Assembly (NCBI GenBank): GCA_964249755.1 | Contig: CAXUDB010000003.1 | Coordinates: 434,001-498,000 of the forward strand | Direction: 5' to 3' | DNA: 64,000 nt | DNA from: Ilyomonas sp964249755 | GTDB taxonomy: Bacteria; Bacteroidota; Bacteroidia; Chitinophagales; Chitinophagaceae | In this document: piece by piece, positions 1 to 8,103 of the stretch | Layout of the letters: every line of letters begins with the position of its first letter | Position numbering within the stretch: the first letter of the stretch is position 1 | Notes under the pieces: model-generated | The model's input: the letters and a program-made list of their open reading frames with translations, nothing else | What the model was told of the DNA's origin: nothing | The model's database searches: none | Translations under genes and position numbers: made by a program

Positions 1-35
1 CCAATTGCTACAGAAGCAGTTATTAGCAGGACCAC

Positions 36-404
36 TTATTTAATCAGCCGTATCGCAAGCGGATACTTATAGAGCTTGCCCTCACTGGTTTTTACAGATG
101 CAACGATAACAAGAACCAATGCCAGGATGCCAATTATCCAAACTAACAATATACCAATAACAGTAATGAACAGAGCGATGATTACGATGTACAACGTGAT
201 TTGAAAGTTCAGTGATTCTTTAGCGCTGGCAGCTACAAAAGCAGATTCGTCTTTTTTAATAAGAAAGATGATTAATGGCGCCAGGAAACCGATGCCGGGA
301 ATTAATGTTAGTGCATGTGAAAGCAGCGCCATGGTTCGCTCATCGCTGGTTGGCGGAATAACAGGAATTTCTTCACTGCCGAGATAGGAGTTTTGCTGTG
401 TCAT
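36..404 (-). CDS. DUF4870 domain small membrane protein
   Basis: A 122-residue protein with a polar N-terminus, the segment ERTMALLSHALTLIPGIGFL, and two to three hydrophobic helices (about residues 28-48, 70-92 and 88-104). The order of a short first helix, a charged loop with LIKKDESAFVAASAKESLNFQI, and a hydrophobic hairpin is that of DUF4870/Tic20-like membrane proteins. Their function is not established; they sit in the cytoplasmic membrane. The gene is monocistronic as far as can be seen and is followed on the same strand, beyond the window edge, by unseen sequence. The start is the only ATG that precedes the conserved part. Confidence 0.8.
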   Translation of the reverse strand: MTQQNSYLGSEEIPVIPPTSDERTMALLSHALTLIPGIGFLAPLIIFLIKKDESAFVAASAKESLNFQITLYIVIIALFITVIGILLVWIIGILALVLVIVASVKTSEGKLYKYPLAIRLIK

Positions 405-489
405 TTGGTTTTAATTATAAATCCAAATGTAGCAAAAAGCAAGAGCGTATTTCTTATTTTTTTATGAAAGGAATCAATAGCCGTTTGCC

Positions 490-2268
490 TCACATTCTTT
501 CCGGCACTTCAATTCCCAATAAGTGCATGCCTCTTTTAATGACGGTTGCAGTTAATACACAAATCTGCAGGCGCAATATTTTCTTCTCTTCACTTTCAGC
601 ATTGGTAACAGAGTGGCCGGCATAAAAAGAGTTGAATGTTTTGCACAAATTGAAAATATAGACCGCAATTTTAGAAGGGTCGTATTCTTTACCTGCTTCA
701 CTGATGATGCTTTGGAATTGCTCTAAGGAAACAATCATTTCTTTTTCTAAAGACAGAAGCGAAGAAGCGTTTTGTATTGAATTCTCTACTGCATCATTCC
801 TACGTAAAATACTCTTAATTCTTGCATGTGTGTATTGAATAAATGAACCGGTGAAACCTTGAAAATCTATGCTTTCTTCGGGGTTAAAGACCATACGTTT
901 TTTTGGGTCAACACGCAGAATAAAGAACTTCAAAGCGCCTAAGCCAATGGTGTTATACAGCTGTTTTAATTCTTCTTCGGTGAAGTCTTTTACCTTGCCT
1001 AACTCTTCTGTCTTTGCTTTTGCAATGGCAATCATTTCATCTATCAGATCATCCGCATCCACCACGGTTCCTTCGCGGCTTTTCATTTTGCCGGTGGGCA
1101 ATTCCACCATGCCGTAGCTGAGATGATGAATGCCATCGGCAGAAGGCAGACCCAGCTTTTCGCAGATAAGTTTTAGTACTTTAAAATGATAATTCTGCTC
1201 ATCGCCCACCACATAAATGCTTTGCTGCATGCCGTATTCCTGTTGCTTTTGTTCGGCCAGTCCAATGTCCTGCGTGATGTAAACCGAAGTGCCATCTTTG
1301 CGGCGCACCACTTTTTCATCCAGGCCATCCGCCGTTAAATCTACCCAAACGCTGCCATCTTCTTTTGCATAAAACACACCTTTCTGCAAGCCTTCCTCTA
1401 CCAAGTCTTTACCTAAGAGATACGTGTTGCTTTCGTAATATACTTTATCGAAATTGCTGCCAATGCGCTGGTAGGTTTCATCGAAGCCTTTGTAGACCCA
1501 ACCATTCATCTTTGCCCATAACTCTTTTACTTCCGGCTTGCCCCTTTCCCAGTCAATCAGCATTTGGCGGGCAGCCTGCATAATGGGAGCTTGCTGTTCT
1601 GCTTCATCTTTGGTTTTGCCTTCGCTGATCAATTGCTCTGTTTCTTTTTTATACTCATCATTAAACTTCACATAATAATCGCCCACCAGATGGTCGCCTT
1701 TCTCACCCGTACTTTCCGGCGTTGCGCCGTTGGCAAACCACTGCCATGCCACCATACTTTTGCTGATGTGAATGCCCCTGTCGTTTACTACACAGGTTTT
1801 GATAACGTCATTGCCTTGTGCCTTCAAGATTTCGGCAATGCTCCAGCCTAAAAAATTATTGCGCAGATGTCCTAAGTGCAAGGGCTTGTTGGTGTTAGGC
1901 GATGAATATTCTACCATCACGCGATGGTTGTTTTTCTCTGCCAAGCCATAAGATGAATTAGTATAATTAGACGATAAGAATTGCAGCCAGTAGTCTTCAG
2001 TGACAGTTAAATTCAAAAAGCCTTTGATAACGTTATAACTGCTGATAACCGATGGATACTGCTGAACAATGTAATCACCAATTTCTTTGCCCATTACATC
2101 CGGCGACTTCCTCACCTGTTTTGTGAAGGCAAACAGAACAATGGTATAATCTCCTTCAAACTCAGGTTTGGTTTCGTTGATGGTTACCGCGCTTTCTTCA
2201 ATAGCTATATAGTATAAAAAAGTCAGCGCCTGCGCAGCCATTTGTTTTATGTTCGAAACAACACTCAT
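490..2268 (-). CDS. argS: Arginyl-tRNA synthetase
   Basis: Charges tRNA-Arg with arginine in the cytoplasm (class Ia synthetase). From the chosen start, the HIGH-type signature HLGHLRN lies at residues 131-137 and the KMSKS-type loop KMKSREG at 394-400, followed by the helical anticodon-binding C-terminus that ends in the family-typical GIEVPERM. The N-terminal tRNA-binding domain is present. The reading frame is open 17 codons further upstream, but those residues (Cys/Pro-rich) do not look like ArgS, so I start at ATG 2268, giving 592 residues, a usual length. It is divergent from the GtrA-family gene. Confidence 0.97.
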   Translation of the reverse strand: MSVVSNIKQMAAQALTFLYYIAIEESAVTINETKPEFEGDYTIVLFAFTKQVRKSPDVMGKEIGDYIVQQYPSVISSYNVIKGFLNLTVTEDYWLQFLSSNYTNSSYGLAEKNNHRVMVEYSSPNTNKPLHLGHLRNNFLGWSIAEILKAQGNDVIKTCVVNDRGIHISKSMVAWQWFANGATPESTGEKGDHLVGDYYVKFNDEYKKETEQLISEGKTKDEAEQQAPIMQAARQMLIDWERGKPEVKELWAKMNGWVYKGFDETYQRIGSNFDKVYYESNTYLLGKDLVEEGLQKGVFYAKEDGSVWVDLTADGLDEKVVRRKDGTSVYITQDIGLAEQKQQEYGMQQSIYVVGDEQNYHFKVLKLICEKLGLPSADGIHHLSYGMVELPTGKMKSREGTVVDADDLIDEMIAIAKAKTEELGKVKDFTEEELKQLYNTIGLGALKFFILRVDPKKRMVFNPEESIDFQGFTGSFIQYTHARIKSILRRNDAVENSIQNASSLLSLEKEMIVSLEQFQSIISEAGKEYDPSKIAVYIFNLCKTFNSFYAGHSVTNAESEEKKILRLQICVLTATVIKRGMHLLGIEVPERM

Positions 2269-2408
2269 ATTAAAAATTGGACGGCAAAAGTAAACGATGC
2301 ACCGCAACCCATTGCCCAAACCCTCAATTCATCACTCATAACGAACCTCTAACATCGTGTGTTGAGCACTAATTCCTTCACACATTATCTTCGCTGCTTC
2401 CTGCAGGC

Positions 2409-2915
2409 ATGTATAAAATTCACAACAGCATTCGCCATCTCATTCTGCAAACGGTAGATTTCTTTTATCCGCCGTTCAGGCGGTTTATGCCTTTGCAAAC
2501 CTTCCGCTATGCGGCTTGCGGTGGAGCTAACATGCTGCTCGATATTTCCTTGTTTGCACTGAGCTATAATTTTCTTTATCACAAGCAGAATGTTGATTTC
2601 GGTTTCTATGTGATGTCTGCGCCAACGGCTTCGCTCATTACCGCTTCTTTTGTTTCCTTCTTCACTGGTTTTTATGTAAGCCGCTATGTTGTGTTTCCTG
2701 AATCGGTGGTGCGCGGCAGAACGCAGTTAGTGCGCTATTTCATGATTGTGGTAATCTGTTTTTTTCTCAATTATTTTTTCCTCTGGTTTTTCATCAATTA
2801 CCTGGGCTGGTACCCTACGCCTTCTAAAATTGTGACAACTGTATTTGTAGTGGCTTTCAGCTATCTTAGCCAGACTTATTTTTCGTTCCGGCGGGGAAAG
2901 GTTGCTGAATCCTAA
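2409..2915 (+). CDS. GtrA-family membrane protein
   Basis: A 168-residue protein with four hydrophobic segments (about 32-55, 65-90, 104-126 and 137-157), with FRYAACGGANMLLDISLF at the first and FVSFFTGFYVSRYVVF between the second and third. This is the GtrA layout. Relatives are thought to move lipid-linked sugars across the cytoplasmic membrane for cell-surface polysaccharides; the substrate here is unknown. It stands between argS (divergent) and infA, with an infA promoter after it, so it is not part of the ribosomal operon proper. Confidence 0.85.
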   Translation: MYKIHNSIRHLILQTVDFFYPPFRRFMPLQTFRYAACGGANMLLDISLFALSYNFLYHKQNVDFGFYVMSAPTASLITASFVSFFTGFYVSRYVVFPESVVRGRTQLVRYFMIVVICFFLNYFFLWFFINYLGWYPTPSKIVTTVFVVAFSYLSQTYFSFRRGKVAES

Positions 2916-2955
2916 AATAAATGATAAAGTTTCCGTTTTATCTATCAAACTATTA

Positions 2956-2963
2956 TCTTTGCG
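2956..2963 (+). promoter_or_regulatory. Bacteroidota -7 box upstream of infA
   Basis: TATCTTTG matches the Bacteroidota consensus TAnnTTTG exactly and ends 12 bases before the infA start codon, so the leader is very short. A clear -33 TTG is not visible. It would let infA and the following ribosomal genes be transcribed independently of the GtrA-family gene. Confidence 0.6.
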
Positions 2964-2975
2964 CTCCCAAAAAAT

Positions 2976-3194
2976 ATGTCTAAACAACCGCTGATTAAAC
3001 AAGATGGTGTGATTCTCGAAGCGCTGAGCAATGCCATGTTCCGCGTGAAGTTGGAAAATGGGCACGAAATCTTAGCCACCATCTCTGGAAAAATGCGGAT
3101 GCACTACATCAGGATTTTGCCGGGCGACAAAGTAGGGGTTGAAATGAGTCCGTACGATCTGTCGAGGGGAAGAATCATTTTCAGGTATAAATAA
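2976..3194 (+). CDS. infA: Translation initiation factor IF-1
   Basis: A 72-residue single S1/OB-fold protein that binds the ribosomal A site during initiation. The whole length matches the family: GVILEALSNAMFRVKLENGH, then SGKMRMHYIRILPGDKV and a C-terminal DLSRGRIIFRYK. It opens the distal segment of the ribosomal alpha operon, followed 47 bases on by rpmJ, the usual Bacteroidota order. The start ATG is fixed by family length. Confidence 0.98.
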   Translation: MSKQPLIKQDGVILEALSNAMFRVKLENGHEILATISGKMRMHYIRILPGDKVGVEMSPYDLSRGRIIFRYK

Positions 3195-3241
3195 CAGCTA
3201 CGAGCCGCAAGCAGATAGCTATAAGAGAAATAAACAAGGTT

Positions 3242-3358
3242 ATGAAAGTAAGAGCTTCTGTAAAAAAGAGAAGTGCAGATTGCAAGATTGTTCGTAGAAA
3301 AGGCAAGCTGTACATCATCAACAAAAAGAATCCCCGCTTTAAGCAAAGACAGGGGTAG
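3242..3358 (+). CDS. rpmJ: Ribosomal protein L36 (bL36)
   Basis: A 38-codon gene, short enough to be missed by length filters. It reads MKVRASVKKRSADCKIVRRK and ends in NKKNPRFKQRQG, the complete bL36. Of the four zinc-ligand positions only the single Cys at residue 14 (SADCKIV) is seen and the usual CxxC pair is absent, so this is a C-minus (zinc-free) type of L36. It lies between infA and rpsM, as expected. Confidence 0.97.
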   Translation: MKVRASVKKRSADCKIVRRKGKLYIINKKNPRFKQRQG

Positions 3359-3435
3359 TCATTTGTGATTGAATATTGTAATGGTTAATTGGCAATATCA
3401 ATCGAAAATTGAAAACTTAAAATCAGAAAATAATT

Positions 3436-3816
3436 ATGGCTCGTATTGCCGGTATTGATCTACCCAAAAATAAAAGAGGCGAGATAGGACTTACCTACAT
3501 CTATGGTATTGGCCGCTCAACGGCGCAGTATATTTTAGATAAAGCGGGTGTAGGTTACGATAAAAAAGTATCTCAGTGGGATGATGAAGAGCAGGGTGCT
3601 ATCCGTACTATCGTTACCAACGAATTTAAAACCGAAGGTCAGCTTCGTAGCGAAGTGCAGATGAACATCAAGCGTTTGCTGGATATCGCCTGTTATCGCG
3701 GTCTGCGTCACCGTAAAGGCTTGCCGGTTCGCGGTCAGCGCACCCGCACCAACAGCCGTACGCGCAAAGGAAAGCGTAAAACGGTGGCTGGTAAAAAGAA
3801 AGCGCCTAAGAAATAA
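3436..3816 (+). CDS. rpsM: Ribosomal protein S13 (uS13)
   Basis: A 126-residue small-subunit head protein. It begins MARIAGIDLPKNKRGEIGLT, contains the helix-hairpin-helix stretch YIYGIGRSTAQYIL, and ends in a basic tail with RHRKGLPVRGQRTRTNSRTR that reaches toward the P-site tRNA. First gene of the rpsM-rpsK-rpsD-rpoA-rplQ set. Length and start are family-typical. Confidence 0.98.
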   Translation: MARIAGIDLPKNKRGEIGLTYIYGIGRSTAQYILDKAGVGYDKKVSQWDDEEQGAIRTIVTNEFKTEGQLRSEVQMNIKRLLDIACYRGLRHRKGLPVRGQRTRTNSRTRKGKRKTVAGKKKAPKK

Positions 3817-3978
3817 TACCACGGCATTGTGCTTTGCAGCATGATGCCTTGTTATATCTGGAAAACGCCGGATCTCAGCCCGACAGGTTGAAGTAGGGTT
3901 TGCCAGGTCTCGCTCCCGGGCGGGATTTTATTTTATAAAACAATGCCTGAACAAGGCAAGATTACCTCGAAAATTATT
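3817..3978 (+). other. GC-rich rpsM-rpsK spacer, possible leader structure
   Basis: The 162-base gap inside the ribosomal operon is longer and more GC-rich than its neighbours. It contains C- and G-runs able to pair locally (around 3890-3930, with CTCCCGGGCGGGA), followed by T-rich sequence just before rpsK. An autoregulatory mRNA structure is possible but not shown. The frame of rpsK is open through the last 36 bases. Confidence 0.3.
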
Positions 3979-4395
3979 ATGGCAAAAGTTCAGAAATCAC
4001 AACAGCAGTCGAGCGCGAAAGCCGCTGCAAAGAAAAGAATTGTAAAGATAGATGCCTATGGCGATGCGCACATCAGCGCTACTTTCAACAATGTTATTAT
4101 CTCTTTAACCAACAAACAGGGACAGGTTATTTCCTGGTCATCTGCCGGCAAGATGGGTTTTAAAGGTTCTAAAAAAAACACACCTTATGCTGCACAGGTA
4201 GCCGCCGCTGATGCCGCGAAAGTGGCAACTGATGCGGGTTTGAAAAGAGTAGATGTGTATGTAAAAGGACCAGGTGCCGGCCGTGAAGGTGCTATCCGTT
4301 CTCTCGCACAGAATGGCATCGAAATTACCATGATTAAAGACATTACCCCACTGCCACATAATGGCTGCCGTCCTCCAAAGAAGAGAAGAGTATAA
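3979..4395 (+). CDS. rpsK: Ribosomal protein S11 (uS11)
   Basis: A 138-residue small-subunit platform protein. The N-terminus MAKVQKSQQQSSAKAAAKK is the lysine/alanine-rich Bacteroidota form. The core shows DAHISATFNNVIISLTN, WSSAGKMGFKGSKKNTPYAA and the C-terminal PHNGCRPPKKRRV. An in-frame ATG at 3943 would add 12 residues, but the family start is the ATG at 3979. Confidence 0.97.
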   Translation: MAKVQKSQQQSSAKAAAKKRIVKIDAYGDAHISATFNNVIISLTNKQGQVISWSSAGKMGFKGSKKNTPYAAQVAAADAAKVATDAGLKRVDVYVKGPGAGREGAIRSLAQNGIEITMIKDITPLPHNGCRPPKKRRV

Positions 4396-4535
4396 TATTT
4401 TCAATTGAGATACGGTTAATCGTCAATTTTTCAATTAACCATCAATAATAATCAATTTACAATCGGATTCCTGATTCATTTTAGATTTTTACCGATCAGG
4501 GGTCGTCATTAAAAAATCAAAAAAGTAAAGAACAA

Positions 4536-5141
4536 ATGGCACGTTACACAGGTCCGAAAACAAGGATAAGCCGCATCTTCGGCGAACCCATTTTAGGCAA
4601 TGGAAAATGGCTGACAAAAAACAGCAACCCACCCGGTCAGCATGGAGCAACGAAAAAGCGTAAAGCACCCGGTGAGTATGCGCTGCAGTTAAAAGAAAAA
4701 CAAAAGGCAAAATACACGTACGGTGTATTGGAGCGTCAGTTCAAAAATACATTTGAGGAAGCTTCCCGCTGGAAAGGCGTAACCGGTGAAAATCTCATCA
4801 AAATGCTGGAAGCCCGGTTAGATAATGCAGTGTTTCGTATGGGTATTGCACCTTCCCGTCCGGCTGCCCGCCAGTTGGTAGGTCATAAACACGTAACCGT
4901 AAATGGCGAGGTGGTAAATATTCCTTCTTACCAGTTAAAGCCGGGCGATGTGGTTGGCTTAAAAGAAAAAGCATTAGGCAATACTTCTATCACCAGCCAA
5001 ATTCGGGGTCGCAATCCGAAGTTTTCCTGGCTGGATTGGAATGATGCTGAGAAGAGAGGTACTTTCATTACTTACCCGGAAAGAGAAAGTGTTCCTGAGA
5101 ACATCAAGGAACAACTGATTGTGGAATTGTATAGTAAGTAA
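4536..5141 (+). CDS. rpsD: Ribosomal protein S4 (uS4)
   Basis: A 201-residue primary 16S rRNA-binding protein that nucleates small-subunit assembly. It begins MARYTGPKTRISRIFGEPI. The S4 RNA-binding domain is near residues 90-155, with RLDNAVFRMGIAPSRPAARQ and LVGHKHVTVNGEVVNIPSYQ. In other bacteria S4 represses its own operon; nothing here proves that. Lies between rpsK and rpoA. Confidence 0.98.
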   Translation: MARYTGPKTRISRIFGEPILGNGKWLTKNSNPPGQHGATKKRKAPGEYALQLKEKQKAKYTYGVLERQFKNTFEEASRWKGVTGENLIKMLEARLDNAVFRMGIAPSRPAARQLVGHKHVTVNGEVVNIPSYQLKPGDVVGLKEKALGNTSITSQIRGRNPKFSWLDWNDAEKRGTFITYPERESVPENIKEQLIVELYSK

Positions 5142-5270
5142 AGAGAAAGCAAGCCTTAATTTGCCTCTGCTTACACTTCATAGTTCTTACAAAGTATTCA
5201 AGTTTTCAAATTATAAAACGCTTCTTCTCTTACTACTATAGTAGATTAGAAGTGTCCTACAAAAGTTATT

Positions 5271-6272
5271 ATGGCAATATTAAATTTTCAGAAACCAGAC
5301 AAAATCGTTCTTCAGAAAGTAACCGATTTTGAAGGTCAGTTCGAGTTTCGCCCGCTTGAGCCAGGCTATGGTTTGACAATCGGCAACGCTTTGCGCAGGG
5401 TTTTATTAAGCTCTCTGGAAGGTTACGCTATCGTGGGTATTAAGATAGAAGGGGTAGACCATGAGTTTGCTACTATTAAAGGCGTAACAGAAGATGTTAC
5501 CGAAATGATCCTGAACTTGAAGCAGGTTCGCTTTAAGAAGAAAGGCGATCCTGATTTGCAGAGTGAAAAGATTTCTCTTTCTATCCGCAACAAAACAGAA
5601 TTTACTGCGGCTAACATTGCAGAAGCTACACAAAGCTTCGAGCTAATGAATCCTGAACTGGTAATCTGCACTTTGGATTCTTCTTCTAAATTGGATATTG
5701 AACTGACCGTTGCCAAAGGTCGCGGCTATGTTCCGGCAGAAGAAAATAAAGTGAAAGATTCAGTGTTCGGATATATTCCCATTGACTCTATCCATACGCC
5801 GATCAAGAATGTAAAATATGGCGTTGAAAATTATCGTGTAGAACAGCGTACTGACTATGAAAAGCTAATGCTCGAAGTTTCTACCGATGGTACTATCAAC
5901 CCGGAAGATGCTGTAAAACAAGCATCCCGCATCCTCATTCAGCACCTGATGATCATCACGGATGAGAATATTACTTTCGATACAAAAGAAGATAAGAAAG
6001 AAGATGTGGTGGATGAGCAGGTGCTTCAGCTTCGCAAGGTGTTGAAGACGCCACTGGAAGATTTAGATCTTTCCGTTCGCGCTTTTAATTGTTTAAAAGC
6101 AGCCAAGATCAATTCACTGAGCGAATTAGTGCAGTATGAGCAGGAAGACCTGATGAAGTTCCGCAACTTCGGGCAGAAGTCTCTGAGCGAAATTGACCAG
6201 GTGTTACACGAGAGAGGTCTGCAGTTCGGTATGGATCTTCACAAGATGGGCTTGGACGATATTGATAAGTAA
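5271..6272 (+). CDS. rpoA: RNA polymerase alpha subunit
   Basis: A 333-residue alpha subunit. The N-terminal dimerisation domain shows GYGLTIGNALRRVLLSSLEG (about residues 33-52). The C-terminal domain (about 255-333) has the DNA/activator-contacting helices with LDLSVRAFNCLKAAKI and FRNFGQKSLSEI. Full family length. It sits in the conserved position between rpsD and rplQ. Confidence 0.98.
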   Translation: MAILNFQKPDKIVLQKVTDFEGQFEFRPLEPGYGLTIGNALRRVLLSSLEGYAIVGIKIEGVDHEFATIKGVTEDVTEMILNLKQVRFKKKGDPDLQSEKISLSIRNKTEFTAANIAEATQSFELMNPELVICTLDSSSKLDIELTVAKGRGYVPAEENKVKDSVFGYIPIDSIHTPIKNVKYGVENYRVEQRTDYEKLMLEVSTDGTINPEDAVKQASRILIQHLMIITDENITFDTKEDKKEDVVDEQVLQLRKVLKTPLEDLDLSVRAFNCLKAAKINSLSELVQYEQEDLMKFRNFGQKSLSEIDQVLHERGLQFGMDLHKMGLDDIDK

Positions 6273-6464
6273 GTTGTAAGTTATAGGCGGTAAGTAATAA
6301 GTTGTATTGCTTACCACTTTTTATTTTAAACAATAGTTGTTGCTGATGTCAACAGCGTTTCCTGTAAATCTTTGACATGGTGCAGGGAATATTTTTAATC
6401 GGGAAGATTGTTGTTTGAATTCATTTTCAAATTTTAAATTCCCAAATTTTCAAATTAAAACGTC

Positions 6465-7046
6465 ATGCGTCACGGAGACAAAATCAACAATTTAGGCCGC
6501 AAGAAAGCCCACAAAGATGCGCTGCTTGCCAACTTAGCCAGTCAGTTAATCGTTCACAAACGTATTGTTACTACATTAGCCAAAGCAAAAGTATTACGCA
6601 CGTATGTAGAGCCGCTGATTACCAAAACAAAAAAAACTGATAACGAAACTGTTATCAGCCACCAGCACCGAGTAGTATTTTCCTACCTGCATGATAAGAA
6701 AGCTGTAAAGGAATTGTTTACGGTAGTAGGTCCAAAAATAGCCAGCCGTCCTGGTGGTTATACCCGCATTATTAAGCTTGGTATTCGCGTTGGCGACAAT
6801 GCTGAGAAAGCTATGATTGAGTTGGTTGATTTCAACGAGATCTATGGCAAAGGCACAACGCAGGCTACTGAAACAGCCCGCAGAACGCGCCGTGGTCGTG
6901 GTGGTAATAAAGTTGCCAATGCGCCGGTTGCACAACAATCTGCTGAACAACAGCCGACAACCGATTCACCTATGGTGACTAATGAAACGCCAAGCGGTAA
7001 ACCAACTACGGATGTAGCACCTACCGAAAATAAGGGAACTGAATAA
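6465..7046 (+). CDS. rplQ: Ribosomal protein L17 (bL17) with C-terminal extension
   Basis: Residues 1-120 are a normal bL17 (MRHGDKINNLGRKKAHKDAL, RPGGYTRIIKLGIRVGDNAE). About 70 further residues are low-complexity, rich in Thr, Pro, Gln and Asn, and probably disordered (TARRTRRGRGGNKVA, then QQSAEQQPTTDS). Such tails are common in Bacteroidota L17. Last gene of the operon, followed 22 bases later by a strong intrinsic terminator. Confidence 0.97.
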   Translation: MRHGDKINNLGRKKAHKDALLANLASQLIVHKRIVTTLAKAKVLRTYVEPLITKTKKTDNETVISHQHRVVFSYLHDKKAVKELFTVVGPKIASRPGGYTRIIKLGIRVGDNAEKAMIELVDFNEIYGKGTTQATETARRTRRGRGGNKVANAPVAQQSAEQQPTTDSPMVTNETPSGKPTTDVAPTENKGTE

Positions 7047-7067
7047 TATTAGTTTTTATTTCAAATC

Positions 7068-7103
7068 AAAAAGGCAAAACCAGTTACTGGTTTTGCCTTT
7101 TTT
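7068..7103 (+). terminator. Intrinsic terminator of the ribosomal operon
   Basis: A perfect stem of at least 15 base pairs (arms 7068-7083 and 7087-7103, AAAGGCAAAACCAG and its complement) with a three-base loop and a T-run on the plus strand. It lies 22 bases after the rplQ stop and immediately before the cupin gene. Confidence 0.93.
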
Positions 7104-7148
7104 ATGTACTTCATTTTGCTCTTTATGTCTGATCCAAATCTGTTTACC

Positions 7149-7670
7149 ATGAACAAACAAACTGAACCTTCTGCAAGAGAGGCTGATTATTACATCAACC
7201 GTTTAGGTTTGCAACCGCACCCCGAAGGTGGCTGGTATAAAGAAACTTATCGGGCTGAAGAAATGATAACCCAAAACGGATTGCCGCTGCGGTTTGAAGG
7301 AAACAGGAATATCTCTACGACTATTTACTATCTCCTGCAACGAAATGAATATTCAGCTTTTCATAAAATAAAAAGCGATGAAGGCTGGCATTGGTATGCA
7401 GGCGGCTCTTTAATCATTCACCAGATTGAGGAGAGTGGTAGTTATAGCTGTGTAAAACTGGGTAATGATTTGGACAACAGTGAGAGATTTCAATGGGTAG
7501 TGCCTGCCAATGTTTGGTTTGCGGTAGAGCTACTTTCCGGATTATTTGTTTTGGCGGGTTGTACTGTTTCTCCGGGCTTTAATTTTTCTGACTTTGAAAT
7601 GGCAAACCCGGAAGTTTTATCAACCGCTTTTCCTCAATATACGCACTTAATTAAAAGGCTTTGCCGCTAA
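7149..7670 (+). CDS. Cupin_5/DUF985 protein
   Basis: About 173 residues with DYYINRLGLQPHPEGGWYKE, STTIYYLLQRNEYSAFHKI, SDEGWHWYAGGSL and a C-terminal PGFNFSDFEMANPEVL. These match the cupin-like DUF985 family, a small double-stranded beta-helix whose substrate is not known. The frame is open from an ATG at 7104, but that lies in the terminator; I prefer the ATG at 7149, just ahead of the conserved region. It stands alone between the ribosomal operon terminator and a non-coding stretch. Confidence 0.85.
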   Translation: MNKQTEPSAREADYYINRLGLQPHPEGGWYKETYRAEEMITQNGLPLRFEGNRNISTTIYYLLQRNEYSAFHKIKSDEGWHWYAGGSLIIHQIEESGSYSCVKLGNDLDNSERFQWVVPANVWFAVELLSGLFVLAGCTVSPGFNFSDFEMANPEVLSTAFPQYTHLIKRLCR

Positions 7671-7739
7671 AAAACAGGTTCTATAAAATTTGCAGCGGGC
7701 TGACAGACAATTAATTTATTTGTACAAATAAACTATCAA

Positions 7740-8077
7740 CAAAAAAGCAGGTTAACATAACCCGCCTGACTGTATTGATAAAAAATATAGAATCAAAATA
7801 AATATGAAAAAAGGCAAAATATTCTAACCAAATATTTGCCAAAGAGGAAACAGTATTATATTTTCGCACCAGAAAACAATGATTTCACCGTTTTTTTCAT
7901 TCTTTTTCAAATGCGCACCGAGGGGCTGCAACCAAACTGACTTCTACATCACTATTAGCTGTTTTCTGGTTCTAGCTGCCATACTACCCAAACTACACTG
8001 ATACCAAAATTATTTCTCCATCTTAGGTTGTGTTCTTACTATGCCTTCTTGTAAGAATACAACCTTTTTTCTTTTTT
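7740..8077 (+). ncRNA. Candidate structured small RNA, unnamed
   Basis: A 430-base gap between the cupin gene and ruvB holds no convincing reading frame but clear RNA-like structure on the plus strand. There is a hairpin with arms 7813-7823 and 7831-7840 (GGCAAA/TTTGCC), a perfect 11-bp pairing of 7868-7878 with 7960-7970 (ACCAGAAAACA and its complement), and a strong terminator at 8025-8077. The 5' end is not fixed; a weak promoter-like TTATTTG lies near 7715-7722. I cannot match it to RNase P RNA, tmRNA or a named family. It might instead be a long 3' UTR of the cupin gene. Confidence 0.4.
8025..8077 (+). terminator. Intrinsic terminator, plus strand
   Basis: Arms 8025-8039 and 8051-8065 pair over 15 bases with one G-U pair (AGGTTGTGTTCTTAC against GTAAGAATACAACCT). 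They are followed by TTTTTTCTTTTTT. The T-run is on the plus strand, so it does not serve the convergent ruvB; it ends whatever is transcribed from about 7.7 kb. Confidence 0.88.
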
Positions 8078-8103
8078 GATATAGGACGTATTATTTTACT
8101 AAA

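Noticed and set aside
7840..7930. GAGGAAA and GGGGCTG words suggesting RNase P RNA or tmRNA
   Set aside because: The conserved surroundings of both RNAs are missing.
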